A DNA stretch of 64,000 nucleotides from positions 1 to 64,000 of the forward strand of contig NZ_JBEYUS010000013.1 of NCBI RefSeq assembly GCF_040643635.1. Direction: 5' to 3'. Shown here one piece after another: positions 25,922 through 34,938 of this stretch. Both the position numbers and the translations under genes were made by a program. The notes beneath the pieces were generated by a model, which was given only the letters and a program-made list of their open reading frames with translations, did not search any database and had not been told where the DNA came from. Within the stretch, counting starts at the first letter, position 1. Each line of letters begins with the position of its first letter. Origin of the DNA: Saccharopolyspora_C sp040643635 (lineage in GTDB: Bacteria > Actinomycetota > Actinomycetes > Mycobacteriales > Pseudonocardiaceae).

Positions 25922-26041
25922 GCCCGCCAGGTTAACCGCAACGGGTGCCCACGGCGCAACCCCGGCGTCCCAGATGGTGGTCGGTCCGCGACCGCCGGGC
26001 GGCGGAACACGGGCGCCGCCGGGCGGGGCAGACTGGGGATC

Positions 26042-26323
26042 ATGGCTGCGAAAAAGGGGCGTTCCGGCATCGCCACCCTGATCAACGGCGTGGGCTACCT
26101 GTTCGCCGTCATCCTGGTGCTGCACGTCGTGCTCGTGCTGTTCGGGCTGCCCAGCGAGAACGGCGTCGCCGACTCGCTGCGCGGTGCCGCCGAACCGCTC
26201 GCGCTGTTCTTCCCCGGTCTGGTGCAGACCCCCAACGCCGAGCTGCAGCTGATCCTCGACTACGGCCTCGCCGCCCTGTTCTGGGTCCTCGCCACCAGCC
26301 TCCTCGCCCGCATCTTCGGCTGA
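26042..26323 (+). CDS. Small two-span membrane protein (paralogue A)
   Basis: A 93-residue protein with a basic N-terminus (MAAKKGRSG), a first span GYLFAVILVLHVVLVLFGL, a loop (SENGVADSLRGAAEPLALFFPGLV) and a second span LILDYGLAALFWVLATSLLARIFG. No family was recognised. It is clearly related to the protein encoded at 26592: both have H-V-V-L, an NG(V/I) turn, a PLAL segment and a GxAA(L/I)FW span. The role is unknown. The ATG at 26042 has no clear Shine-Dalgarno and may be leaderless. Confidence 0.7.
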   Translation: MAAKKGRSGIATLINGVGYLFAVILVLHVVLVLFGLPSENGVADSLRGAAEPLALFFPGLVQTPNAELQLILDYGLAALFWVLATSLLARIFG

Positions 26324-26591
26324 TCGCGCGGCGGTCGCGGAACGCGATCGCGCCGGTGGTTCCGGTCTCGGCCACCTCGCCCGATCCGATTCCGGGACCG
26401 GATCGTCGAACGGCTCGCCGGCATCGCGGCCCCGGGAGATCGGGTGCGGCCCGACGCCCCCCCCGGGTTCGACCGGCGGGGCTAGGGGACCCGGCGGCTC
26501 GTAGCAGCACCCGGCACCCCGGGTCACGAGGCGGAAACGGGGGCTACTGGGTGGTAGTTCTGAGGAGTTGTCGCGTGTCACACTTCCGGGT

Positions 26592-26978
26592 ATGTCGGAG
26601 AATGTCGGTGAGGCGACCGCCGGTGCGCAGGAGAGCGACCTGCCCAGCGGAGGGCGACGGCGGTTGCGTCGGACGCACGACTGGGCGCAGGGCCGCGCCA
26701 AGGCGGTCGGAGCGCTCGCCTCGGTGGCCCGCTGGGTCGGCACGCTGATCGCACTGCTGCTCACCGTGCACGTGGTGCTCACCGTCGGCGGCGCGAACCC
26801 GGACAACGGCATCACCCGGTTCGTCGCGGACTGGTCGCAACCGCTCGCGCTCGGCTTCGCGGACCTGTTCACGCCGGAAGATCCGCAGCTGGCGGTGCTG
26901 GTGAACTTCGGCATCGCCGCGATCTTCTGGCTGATCCTCACGTCCATCGTGGTGCGGATCATCAGCGCCTTCGGCTGA
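26592..26978 (+). CDS. Small two-span membrane protein (paralogue B)
   Basis: A 128-residue protein with a charged N-terminal extension (to residue about 45, Arg/Glu-rich) and two spans, VARWVGTLIALLLTVHVVLTVGG and LVNFGIAAIFWLILTSIVVRIISAFG. The membrane part aligns with the protein encoded at 26042, indicating tandem duplication followed by growth of the N-terminus. ACACTT six bases before the ATG at 26592 could be a -10 box for leaderless RNA. Function unknown. Confidence 0.7.
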   Translation: MSENVGEATAGAQESDLPSGGRRRLRRTHDWAQGRAKAVGALASVARWVGTLIALLLTVHVVLTVGGANPDNGITRFVADWSQPLALGFADLFTPEDPQLAVLVNFGIAAIFWLILTSIVVRIISAFG

Positions 26979-27059
26979 CGAGCCGCCGGGGACGGACCCC
27001 GACCCGGTGATGTGATGCACCGCAACGTGTGATGCTTGCACGGAGCAGCTGGAACGGTG

Positions 27060-27098
27060 GCCGAGCGGCGTGACAATGCACGCACTCGACCGCTCGGC
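27060..27098. promoter_or_regulatory. Hairpin upstream of the FUSC gene
   Basis: A 9-bp perfect inverted repeat, GCCGAGCGG (27060-27068) and CCGCTCGGC (27090-27098), lies 37 bp before the FUSC start codon. It could be a leader-RNA hairpin or an operator. No T-tract follows. Confidence 0.4.
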
Positions 27099-27134
27099 GT
27101 GGAGCGCGATTTCCCACCAGCGAGAGGGATGTGC

Positions 27135-29024
27135 GTGACACGGACCGAAGCGCTCGCCGGAACCACCAGGGCCACCCGCGCATTGCTGCCCGCGTGGCTG
27201 CTCCGCATGCTGCGGCCCGCACCGCTCCCGCTGGACTGGACCCGGATCGTCGCCGCCGCCCTCGGTATCGGCGGCCCCACCCTCGTCGGGCTCGGCGTCG
27301 GCAGGCTCGACGAAGCGGTGCTCGTCTCGCTCGGCGCGCTGTGCGCCAGCTTCTCCGACCTCACCGGGTCCTACCGGTACCGCCTCCGCCGCGTCGGGCT
27401 CACCGTGCTCAGCGGCGGAGTCGGCTTCGCCGTCGGCGTCGCCGCACCGAGTCCGCTGTGGTCGGCCGTCGTGGTCGTCGCCGTCGCCGTGCCTTCGGTG
27501 CTCGCCAGCCGGGTCAACGACCTGTGCGCGGCCGCGGGCGCCCAGATGCTCACCTTCTGCGTCGTCGCCACCGGGCACGTCGCCACCGGCGTGCCCGTCG
27601 GCCAGCAGATCGGCTGGTTCGTGGCGGGGGAGGTGCTGCTGCTGGCGCTCGTCGCCGCCACCTGGCCGTTCCGCCGGGCCGCGCCCGCGCGCGGGGCCGT
27701 CGCCCGCGTCTTCGACGCCCTGCTCAAGCTGTTCGACGCGGCGGGCACCGATGCGGCGATCAGCGCGCGGCAGGAGCTCACCCGGGCGCTCAACAACGCC
27801 CACGACATCCTCGTCGGCGGGGCCTCCATCTCGCGCAGCCGCGTGCACGACCGGCTCTACGTCGTGCTCACCCGCGCCACGCCCGTCGTCGAAGCGTCCG
27901 TGGCGCTCGCGCACGCCCGCATCCGGCCCGCCGAACGCACCCTCGACGCGATGCGCGCCATCGCGCGGTGCGTGCGGGACGGCGGGACCGTGCCGCCCTA
28001 CCGGCCCGCCACCTCCGGTTCGATCATGGTGCACGCGCTGGACCAGGGGCTCGTCGACCTCATCGACTCGTGGCGCCGGGCGAAGCGCGCCGATCTGCCC
28101 GACTTCCGGGCGCGCCTGGGCACCTGGGAACGGCTGCGGTTGTGGCGCAGCGACATCAGCATCGGGCGCACCGGCTGGCTGCTGACGCTGCGCATGGTGC
28201 TGTGCCTGGCCGTCGCCGAAGGAGTCGGGAGCGCGCTGGAGTTCCAGAACTCGTACTGGATCGCGATGACCGTGGCGCTGGTGCTCAAGCCCAACTCCGG
28301 ATCGGTGTTCGCCCGCACCGTGCTGCGCGGCATCGGGTCGCTCGTCGGCGTCGTCATCGCCGGGGCGCTGCTGCTGGCGGTGCCGCCGGGGTGGGGGCTC
28401 GCCATCGCCACCGTGCTCGTCGCCGCGTTCGTGCCCGAAGCGCTCAGCAGGCACTACGGGCTGTTCACCATGGTCGTCACGATGATCGTGCTGCTGCAGA
28501 TGCACCAGAGCGACCTGTTCGTCGAGCAGCTGCCCCGGGTGCGGCTCGTCGACTCGCTGCTCGGCTGCGCGCTGGTGCTCGTCATCGGCTACCTGATGTG
28601 GCCGCCCGGGCGCAGCCCCGCGCTCGCGGGCAGGCTGGCCGACGCCGTCGACACCGTCTCCGAGTACGTGGCGCTGTCCATGGCCGGGCGGGTGCAGGGC
28701 CGGTCCGCGCTGCGCCGCCGCACCTACCGGGAACTGTCCGACCTGCGCACCGCGTTGCAGCAGCAGCTGATGGAACCCGCAGCGGTGGGCCGTGCCGCCG
28801 AGGTGTGGTGGCCGTCGATCATCGTGCTGGAACGGCTCGTGGACGCCGCCACCGAACGGGCGCTGCTGATCGAACGCGGCGGGGACGACCTGCGGCTCGA
28901 ACACACCCAGCGGATCGTCTCGACCCTGCGCACCGCCGCCCGGCAGCTGCGCATCCAGCCCGACGCGCCCGCGCACAACCTCCGCAACAAGCTCACCGAC
29001 GTCTACGCCGAAGTGGTGTCCTGA
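27135..29024 (+). CDS. FUSC family (aromatic acid exporter-like) membrane protein
   Basis: A 629-residue membrane protein with two sets of six spans. The first half starts LDWTRIVAAALGIGGPTLVGLGVGRLDEAVLVSLGALCASFSD; the second half contains the FUSC hallmark QNSYWIAMTVALVLKPNSGSVFARTVLRGIGSLVGVVIAGALL. A long cytoplasmic region between and after the spans is Arg-rich. Relatives export fusaric acid or p-hydroxybenzoate-like compounds; others act on the envelope. The GTG at 27135 sits six bases after GAGAGGG; an ATG two codons earlier is possible. Confidence 0.88.
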   Translation: MTRTEALAGTTRATRALLPAWLLRMLRPAPLPLDWTRIVAAALGIGGPTLVGLGVGRLDEAVLVSLGALCASFSDLTGSYRYRLRRVGLTVLSGGVGFAVGVAAPSPLWSAVVVVAVAVPSVLASRVNDLCAAAGAQMLTFCVVATGHVATGVPVGQQIGWFVAGEVLLLALVAATWPFRRAAPARGAVARVFDALLKLFDAAGTDAAISARQELTRALNNAHDILVGGASISRSRVHDRLYVVLTRATPVVEASVALAHARIRPAERTLDAMRAIARCVRDGGTVPPYRPATSGSIMVHALDQGLVDLIDSWRRAKRADLPDFRARLGTWERLRLWRSDISIGRTGWLLTLRMVLCLAVAEGVGSALEFQNSYWIAMTVALVLKPNSGSVFARTVLRGIGSLVGVVIAGALLLAVPPGWGLAIATVLVAAFVPEALSRHYGLFTMVVTMIVLLQMHQSDLFVEQLPRVRLVDSLLGCALVLVIGYLMWPPGRSPALAGRLADAVDTVSEYVALSMAGRVQGRSALRRRTYRELSDLRTALQQQLMEPAAVGRAAEVWWPSIIVLERLVDAATERALLIERGGDDLRLEHTQRIVSTLRTAARQLRIQPDAPAHNLRNKLTDVYAEVVS

Positions 29025-29032
29025 TCGGACGG

Positions 29033-30172
29033 TCAGCGGCGCTGGGCGAGTTCCGCCAGCACCGCTCCGAAGTGGTCGGCGGCCTCCCGGACGTCGGCGT
29101 AGCGCAACCAGGTCGGGGCGAAGCCGAAGCGCAGCCTGCCCGGGCCCGCCAGGTCCACGATCACGCCGCGGGACGACAACTCCTGCGCCACGTCGTGCGC
29201 GCGCCGGTGCATCACGCACACGTGCGCGCCCCGTCCCGCGACCCCGACCGGCACCGGCGCCACCGCCATCGGCAGCTCCCGCAGGCAGTGCACGAAGAAC
29301 TCGGCCAGCCCGGTCGACTTCGCGGCCAGCGCGCGGGGTTCCGCCCCGGACAGCGCGGCCAGGCCCGCCTGCAGCTCGGTGATCGAGAACGTCGGCGGCA
29401 TCGCGCCGAACCCGCCGCGGCCGGGCGCCACCTCGGCGAGCTCCGCGCGCCGCCGCTGCGCGATGAACGAGAAACCGGGCGCACCGGAACCACCACCAAG
29501 GTAGCGGTAGCCGCAGCCGACCGCGAAATCAGCGGCCCAGCCGCGCAGGTCCACCCGCACCGCCCCCGCCGAATGGCTCAGGTCCCACAGCGACAGCGCG
29601 CCGTGCCGGTGCGCCAGGGCGGTGAGCTCCGCGGCATCGCGCACCGCCCCGGACAGCGGATCGACGTGCGAGAGCGCGAGCACCGCCACCTGGCCGTCGA
29701 GCTGCGCGGCCAGCTCGGCCGGATCGTCCACGAAGCGCAGCTCGCACCCGGCGGAATCGGCGGCCGAGCGCGCCAGGTAGTGGTCCGCGGCGAAGTCGTG
29801 CCTGCCCACCGCCAGCACCCGCCGCTCCGGCCGCAGCGCCGCCGCCGAGCGCAGCGCGTTGAACAGGTTCATCGACGTCGAGTCGGCGACCACGACCTCC
29901 GCGGGCAGCGCCCCGATCAGCGGCGCCAGCTCGGCGGCCGCGTCCCGGGCCTGCCGGTGCAGGCCCTCGTCGACCTGCGGGGCGGGCGCGCGGAGCTCCC
30001 GCCTGCTCTCGACGAACTCCCGCAGCCGGGCCGACGTGGCGCGCGGCCGCGGCCCGCCGCTGGTGCCGTCGAGCCGGATCACGCCCGCGGGCAGGTCGTA
30101 GCGGGCGCGCAGCGCGGCGAGCTCGTCGGCGCGGTCCAGCGCCTCCGCGGCCGCTCTGGTGCTCGTCCACAC
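29033..30172 (-). CDS. Kynureninase-family protein with Lys-to-Arg change at the PLP site
   Basis: A 379-residue fold-type I aminotransferase-like protein of the kynureninase group (kynurenine to anthranilate plus alanine). Conserved features are DGTSGG (residues 35-40), the phosphate-binding DSTSMN (97-102) and LWDLSHSAGAV with Asp197 and His200. The segment that should contain the Schiff-base lysine (family pattern Y-K-Y-L-N-G-G-P-G-A-P-A-F) reads GYRYLGGGSGAPGF, with Arg223 (codon CGC at 29506-29504) instead of Lys. It therefore cannot bind PLP in the normal way and may be inactive or repurposed. The GTG start at 30172 has no clear ribosome site. Confidence 0.8.
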   Translation of the reverse strand: MWTSTRAAAEALDRADELAALRARYDLPAGVIRLDGTSGGPRPRATSARLREFVESRRELRAPAPQVDEGLHRQARDAAAELAPLIGALPAEVVVADSTSMNLFNALRSAAALRPERRVLAVGRHDFAADHYLARSAADSAGCELRFVDDPAELAAQLDGQVAVLALSHVDPLSGAVRDAAELTALAHRHGALSLWDLSHSAGAVRVDLRGWAADFAVGCGYRYLGGGSGAPGFSFIAQRRRAELAEVAPGRGGFGAMPPTFSITELQAGLAALSGAEPRALAAKSTGLAEFFVHCLRELPMAVAPVPVGVAGRGAHVCVMHRRAHDVAQELSSRGVIVDLAGPGRLRFGFAPTWLRYADVREAADHFGAVLAELAQRR

Positions 30173-30217
30173 GAGTGAGATTCATACCGCACGGGCCTAC
30201 TGCGCGTCACTGCCCGG

Positions 30218-30248
30218 ACCGGCCCGATCTCGCGATCCGGGCCGGTCG
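30218..30248. terminator. Hairpin terminator between nitroreductase and kynureninase-like genes
   Basis: GACCGGCCCGATC pairs with GATC(C)GGGCCGGTC around a TCGC loop with one bulged base. It lies 43 bp after the nitroreductase stop, so it should end that transcript before the kynureninase-like gene. Confidence 0.65.
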
Positions 30249-30290
30249 GGGGACGTGCCGGGCCTGCGAAAACAGACCGGGTCGCCGGAT

Positions 30291-30905
30291 TCAGAAGAGC
30301 GGTCGGCCCCACTGCTCGGTGAACACCAGGTCCGCCAGCGGCTTGCGGGAGCGCGGTGCGGCCTCCTTCTCCCGGAGCCGGTCCGGCATCCCGTCGGTCG
30401 AGCCGAGCCTGCCGATCGCGATCACCACGACCGGTTCGAAGCCGTCCGGCACCGCGAACTCGGCGCGCAGCGCGTCCCGGTCGAACCCGGCCATCTGGTG
30501 CGCGACGAAGCCGTCCGCGACGGCCTGCAGCACCAGGTTCTGCGCCGCCAGCGCCACCCCGTACTCGCCGTAGGGCAGCGGTTCGCCCTCGTCGTCGACG
30601 GTCTGCGCGAGCCCGGCGACCAGCGCCGACGCCGAGGCCGCCCAGCCCTTGTTGCCGCGGGACAGGGTGCCGTGGATGCGGTCGAACACCGGCTCGCCGC
30701 GGCGCCCGGCGAGGAACCGGGCGGGCTGCGTGTTGCCCCAGGACGGCGCCCAGCGGGCCGCTTCGAACAGCGCGCGGAGCTCCACCTCGCCGAGCTCGGC
30801 CGCCGGGTCCAGCGCCCGCGGGCTCCACCGCGCCGCCAGCAGCGGGTGCAGCGGCACCGACGAATCGGCCGCCTTGCCGTCCGGGATCTCGAACACCTCG
30901 GTCAC
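30291..30905 (-). CDS. Nitroreductase family FMN protein
   Basis: A 204-residue flavoprotein. HPLLAARWSPRALDPAAELGEVELRALFEAARWAPSWGNTQPARFL is the typical nitroreductase N-terminus with FMN-binding Arg and Asn residues, and GVALAAQNLVLQAVADGFVAHQMAGF is the central helix. These dimeric enzymes use NAD(P)H to reduce nitro compounds or quinones; natural substrate unknown. GTG 30905 follows AGGAGG with five-base spacing. Confidence 0.92.
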   Translation of the reverse strand: MTEVFEIPDGKAADSSVPLHPLLAARWSPRALDPAAELGEVELRALFEAARWAPSWGNTQPARFLAGRRGEPVFDRIHGTLSRGNKGWAASASALVAGLAQTVDDEGEPLPYGEYGVALAAQNLVLQAVADGFVAHQMAGFDRDALRAEFAVPDGFEPVVVIAIGRLGSTDGMPDRLREKEAAPRSRKPLADLVFTEQWGRPLF

Positions 30906-30923
30906 ACCAGCCTCCTGTTCACG

Positions 30924-32165
30924 TCAGATCGCGTACGACCACGCCGTCAGCGCGTACGCCCCGAACCAGGCGCCGAAGCACACGATCAGCACCGTCGAGC
31001 ACACGGCGGTCGTCGTGCGCCGGTTCGCCAACCCGATCGCCACCGGGATCAGCAGCGGGAACGCGGGCAGCAGCAGCCGCACCTTCGAGTACATCAGCCC
31101 GTCCGAACCCAGATCCATCGCCAGCACCGCGAACGCGAACAGCACCAGCGGCCACGGCATCCGGGCCCGCACGCACAACACCAGCAGCACCAGCGCCGCG
31201 AGCACGATCCACACCGTGAACGTCTCCAGCACCGACTTGTTCTGGGACAACGTCTCGACCGCGAACTTCGCGGTGGCGACCCCGCCGTCGAACGCGGACG
31301 ACCAGCCGCGCTGCTGCAGCGCGAAGTAGCCGCCCAGCTCGCCGGTCTGCACCGCGACCCAGCCCACGTACAGCACCATGCCGGCGGGCGCCAGCACCGC
31401 GCCGAGCAGCGGCCGCCACCCGTCCTTGCGCTGCACCAGGGCGACGAGCGCGGCGAGCCCCACCACGCCGATCAGCGCGGCGGCGGTCGGCCGCACCAGC
31501 CCGGAGGCCGCGCAGCACAGCCCGGCGAGCAGCCAGTTCCGCTCCAGCACCCCCACCAGCGCCCACGCCGCCAGCGCGCAGAACAGCGCCTCCGAGTAGG
31601 CCATCGACAGCGTCACCGACATCGGTGAGGCCGCGAACAGCGCCACCAGCAGCAGCCCCACCCCGCGGGTGCCGCCGACCGAGCGGCCGATGCGGGCCAG
31701 CCCGTAGGCGGCGACGATCCCGGCGATGAGGCTGACCGTCGTCGCCGCCCCGTCCAGCCCGAAACCGGGGAACTGGCGCACCAGCCGCACCAGCAGCGGA
31801 TAGCCGGGGAAGAACGCCAGCGGCGTCTCCGGGTACCGGTGCCCGTAGCCGTCGACCATGCTGTCCGAGACGCCGCCGTAGCCGTGCGCGGCGATCTCCA
31901 GGTACCACTCGCCGTCCCACGCCCGCAGGTTGTCGCGGACGGTCTCGTCGTTGGCCGCGGACAGCAGGGAGAGCACCAGCAGGCCGAACAGGCGGATTGC
32001 GAGGTAAACCACACCGGGTGCCAGGAAGGCCCAGCGCGCACCGAAGCCGGCGGCCTCGTGGCGGGCCCGTTCCCACCACCGGCGGACGGGATGTTCTCGC
32101 TGGTCGTGGGCGCTCTGCCCGGTCGAGGACCGCCGTGACCCGACGGCCTCCGGAGTGGTGGACAA
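30924..32165 (-). CDS. GT-C mannosyltransferase, PIG-V-like
   Basis: A 413-residue polytopic membrane glycosyltransferase. After a cytoplasmic N-terminus and first span (FLAPGVVYLAIRLFGLLVLSLLS) comes the luminal catalytic loop LRAWDGEWYLEIAAHGYGG with the Asp-Gly pair typical of PIG-V/GT-C enzymes, then LAFFPGYPLLVRL. About ten spans follow. PIG-V-like bacterial proteins use polyprenyl-phosphate mannose to modify lipids or proteins at the outer membrane face. TTG at 32165 lies just after GGAGGAG. It ends 19 bp before the nitroreductase gene start, so the two may share RNA. Confidence 0.85.
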   Translation of the reverse strand: MSTTPEAVGSRRSSTGQSAHDQREHPVRRWWERARHEAAGFGARWAFLAPGVVYLAIRLFGLLVLSLLSAANDETVRDNLRAWDGEWYLEIAAHGYGGVSDSMVDGYGHRYPETPLAFFPGYPLLVRLVRQFPGFGLDGAATTVSLIAGIVAAYGLARIGRSVGGTRGVGLLLVALFAASPMSVTLSMAYSEALFCALAAWALVGVLERNWLLAGLCCAASGLVRPTAAALIGVVGLAALVALVQRKDGWRPLLGAVLAPAGMVLYVGWVAVQTGELGGYFALQQRGWSSAFDGGVATAKFAVETLSQNKSVLETFTVWIVLAALVLLVLCVRARMPWPLVLFAFAVLAMDLGSDGLMYSKVRLLLPAFPLLIPVAIGLANRRTTTAVCSTVLIVCFGAWFGAYALTAWSYAI

Positions 32166-32472
32166 ACCGCTCCTCCGCCCTTGTCGACAAACCGGCCTGA
32201 CACGTTAGTCGTCAGTCACGGCTATGGGTCTGGGCGGTAACGGTTCGGTAGGCTGGCGCAGCAGCGGAGCGACCAGTCACGGGCCGCTCGACCTGCCGGG
32301 TCGAAGCTGCTTCTCGCTGGTCGCGGGGCTCCCCGGCGCGCCGTGCAACTCGGTGTGACCGCGCTGGTGCTCTTCGTCCACCGGCGTCAGTGTGGGACCA
32401 CTCCCGCACCCGGGACGACCGCTTCCTCCGGGCACCCATACCCGAGGAACGGCGCGAGGAGGTTAGTTTCAC

Positions 32473-33738
32473 GTGGCGCTCGTCGTCCAGAAGTACGGCG
32501 GTTCCTCGCTGGAAAGTGCCGACCGGATCAAAAAGGTCGCCGAACGCATCGTGGAGACCCGCAAAGCGGGCAATGACGTCGTGGTCGTCTGCTCGGCGAT
32601 GGGCGACACCACCGACGAGATGCTCGACCTGGCGCAGCAGGTGAACCCGTCCCCGCCGGAGCGGGAACTGGACATGCTGCTCACCGCGGGGGAGCGGATC
32701 TCGAACGCGCTCGTCGCGATGGCCGTGGAGGCGCTCGGCGAGCAGGCCCGCTCGTTCTCCGGCTCGCAGGCCGGGGTGATCACCACTTCGGCGCACCAGA
32801 ACGCGCGGATCATCGACGTGACCCCGGGCCGGGTGCAGGAGGCGCTCGCCGAGGGGCAGGTGGTGCTCGTCGCCGGTTTCCAAGGCGTCGCGCAGGACAC
32901 CAAGGACATCACCACGCTCGGCCGGGGCGGCTCGGACACCACCGCGGTGGCGGTGGCCGCGGCCATGAACGCCGACGTGTGCGAGATCTACACCGACGTC
33001 GACGGCGTCTACACCGCAGACCCGCGGATCGTGCCGAACGCGAAGCACCTGGAGCGCGTCACCTACGAGGAGATGCTGGAGATGGCCGCGACCGGCGCGA
33101 AGGTGCTGCACCTGCGCGCGGTCGAGTACGCCCGCCGCTACGGCGTCCCGCTGCACGTCCGCTCGTCGTACTCACCCAAGCCCGGAACGATCGTGTCCGG
33201 CTCAGTGGAGGACCTTTCCGTGGAACAGGCGATGATCACCGGCGTCGCGCACGACCGGTCGGAGGCCAAGGTCACCGTGCGCGGTGTGCCGGACAACCGA
33301 GGCGTGGCGGGCAGGATCTTCCGCGTGGTCGCGGACGCCGAGGTCGACATCGACATGGTGCTGCAGAACGTCTCGGGCACCAGCTCCGGCCGCACCGACA
33401 TCACGTTCACGGTGGCCAGGGACAACGGCGCGGACGCCGTCGCCGAGCTCGAGAAGATCAAGGACGAGGTCGGGTTCGAGGAGGTCGTCTACGACGACCA
33501 CGTCGGCAAGGTGTCGCTGGTTGGCGCGGGGATGCGCTCGCACCCCGGGGTGACGGCCACGTTCTGCGAGGCGCTGTCCAACGCCGGTGTGAACATCGAG
33601 ATCATCAACACCTCGGAGATCCGCATCTCGGTGCTGATCCGGGACACCCAGCTGGACGACGCGGTGCGCGCGCTGCACGGCGCCTTCGAGCTCGGTGGCG
33701 AGGAAGAGGCCGTGGTGTACGCGGGGAGTGGTATCTGA
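32473..33738 (+). CDS. ask: Aspartate kinase
   Basis: Aspartokinase (421 residues) phosphorylates aspartate, the entry to lysine, threonine, methionine and diaminopimelate synthesis. The N-terminal kinase domain begins VVQKYGGSSLESADRIKKVA and contains FQGVAQDTKDITTLGRGGSDTTAVA. Two ACT domains at the C-terminus (from about residue 255) mediate feedback by lysine/threonine. An internal GTG with its own ribosome site encodes the regulatory half separately (see 33207). The gene overlaps asd by one base and forms the classic ask-asd operon. Confidence 0.97.
   Translation: MALVVQKYGGSSLESADRIKKVAERIVETRKAGNDVVVVCSAMGDTTDEMLDLAQQVNPSPPERELDMLLTAGERISNALVAMAVEALGEQARSFSGSQAGVITTSAHQNARIIDVTPGRVQEALAEGQVVLVAGFQGVAQDTKDITTLGRGGSDTTAVAVAAAMNADVCEIYTDVDGVYTADPRIVPNAKHLERVTYEEMLEMAATGAKVLHLRAVEYARRYGVPLHVRSSYSPKPGTIVSGSVEDLSVEQAMITGVAHDRSEAKVTVRGVPDNRGVAGRIFRVVADAEVDIDMVLQNVSGTSSGRTDITFTVARDNGADAVAELEKIKDEVGFEEVVYDDHVGKVSLVGAGMRSHPGVTATFCEALSNAGVNIEIINTSEIRISVLIRDTQLDDAVRALHGAFELGGEEEAVVYAGSGI
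33207..33222 (+). promoter_or_regulatory. Internal translation start for aspartokinase beta subunit
   Basis: GGAGGA (33207-33212) lies seven bases before GTG (33220-33222), in frame within ask. Starting here gives a 172-residue beta subunit made of the two ACT domains, ending at 33738. Corynebacteria and mycobacteria use the same in-frame overlap to build alpha2beta2 aspartokinase. Confidence 0.75.
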
Positions 33739-34790
33739 TGGCACCCACCGTCGCGATCGTCGGCGCCACCGGTGCCGTCGGCACCGTCATGATCGACATC
33801 ATCAACAACCGCGAATCCGTGCCGTGGGGCGAGATCCGGCTGATCGCCTCCGCGCGCTCCGCGGGCAAGAAGATCACCGTGCGCGGCCAGGAGCTGACCG
33901 TGGTGGAGCTCGCCCCGGAGGCGTTCGACGGCGTGGACATCGCGCTGTTCGACGTGCCGGACGAGATCTCCGCGGAGTGGGCGCCGATCGCCGCCGAGCG
34001 CGGTGCCGTCGCCGTCGACAACTCCGGTGCCTTCCGGATGGACCCCGAGGTGCCGCTGGTGGTGCCGGAGGTCAACCCGGAGCAGGTGCACCAGCGCCCG
34101 CGCGGCATCATCGCCAACCCGAACTGCACGACGCTGTCCATGATGGCCGCGCTCGGTGCGCTGCACCGCGAGTTCGGGCTCAAGGAACTGGTGGTGTCCT
34201 CCTACCAGGCCGCGTCCGGCGCGGGCCAGGAAGGCATCGACCGGCTGCACGCCGAGATCGCGGCGCTGGCCGGCAAGCAGGTCGGGGAGCGCGCCGGGGA
34301 CGTCGCCGAGGCGCTGGCCGCGGCCGGGCTCCCGGAGGAGACGCCGTTCAAGGCACCGCTGGCGCTGAACGTGGTGCCGTGGGCGGGATCCCGCAAGGAC
34401 GACGGCTGGACCTCCGAGGAGCTGAAGGTCCGCAACGAGTCCCGCAAGATCCTCGGCATCCCGGACCTGAAGGTCTCCGCGACCTGCGTGCGCGTCCCCG
34501 TCGTCACCACGCACTCCCTCACGGTGCACGCCGTGTTCGAGCGCGAGGTCTCCGTCGCCGAAGCGCACCGCGTGTTCGAGGCGCAGCCGACGATCGTGCT
34601 GCAGGACGACCCGGAGAAGCTCGAGTTCCCCACCCCGGCGGCCGTGGTCGGCGCCGACCCGACCTACGTGGGCCGGGTGCGGCAGGCGCTGGACTTCACC
34701 GACACGCTGGACTTCTTCGTGTGCGGCGACAACCTGCGCAAGGGGGCCGCGCTGAACACCTACGAGATCGCCGAGACGCTGGTGAAGTGA
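33738..34790 (+). CDS. asd: Aspartate-semialdehyde dehydrogenase
   Basis: A 350-residue enzyme that reduces aspartyl phosphate to aspartate semialdehyde with NADPH. The nucleotide motif GATGAVG (residues 9-15) and the catalytic cysteine in ANPNCTT (about residue 132) are present, followed by SSYQAASGAG. VPVVTTHSLTVHAVFE carries the substrate-binding histidine region. The start overlaps the ask stop (TGATG). Length is normal. Confidence 0.97.
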   Translation: MAPTVAIVGATGAVGTVMIDIINNRESVPWGEIRLIASARSAGKKITVRGQELTVVELAPEAFDGVDIALFDVPDEISAEWAPIAAERGAVAVDNSGAFRMDPEVPLVVPEVNPEQVHQRPRGIIANPNCTTLSMMAALGALHREFGLKELVVSSYQAASGAGQEGIDRLHAEIAALAGKQVGERAGDVAEALAAAGLPEETPFKAPLALNVVPWAGSRKDDGWTSEELKVRNESRKILGIPDLKVSATCVRVPVVTTHSLTVHAVFEREVSVAEAHRVFEAQPTIVLQDDPEKLEFPTPAAVVGADPTYVGRVRQALDFTDTLDFFVCGDNLRKGAALNTYEIAETLVK

Positions 34791-34808
34791 TCTCGCGGGC
34801 TCGCTGAC

Positions 34809-34850
34809 GGGCGCCTTCCTCCTGGTCGGGAGGGAGGCGCCCTTCTACTC
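34809..34850 (+). terminator. Terminator of the ask-asd operon
   Basis: GGGCGCC (34809-34815) pairs with GGCGCCC (34836-34842), extended by TTCCTCC/GGGAGGGA pairing, and is followed by TTCTACTCT. It lies 19 bp after the asd stop. Confidence 0.8.
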
Positions 34851-34938
34851 TCACGAGAGGGTGGTGCCCACCACCCGGCTCAGCGATCTTGCGGTCGATC
34901 TGGTCGAGCTGCTGTTCGAACGTGCCGATGCAGGAGGT

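Noticed and set aside
25802..25960. T-box riboswitch before leuA
   Set aside because: No T-box consensus (AGGGTGGNACCGCG) or specifier loop is present; a leucine leader peptide explains the region better.
27050..27100. tRNA-like stretch GGTGGCCGAGCGG resembling a tRNA-Leu/Ser D-arm
   Set aside because: No acceptor stem, anticodon loop or T-arm (GTTCGAATC) can be placed around it; the sequence is explained by a simple 9-bp hairpin.
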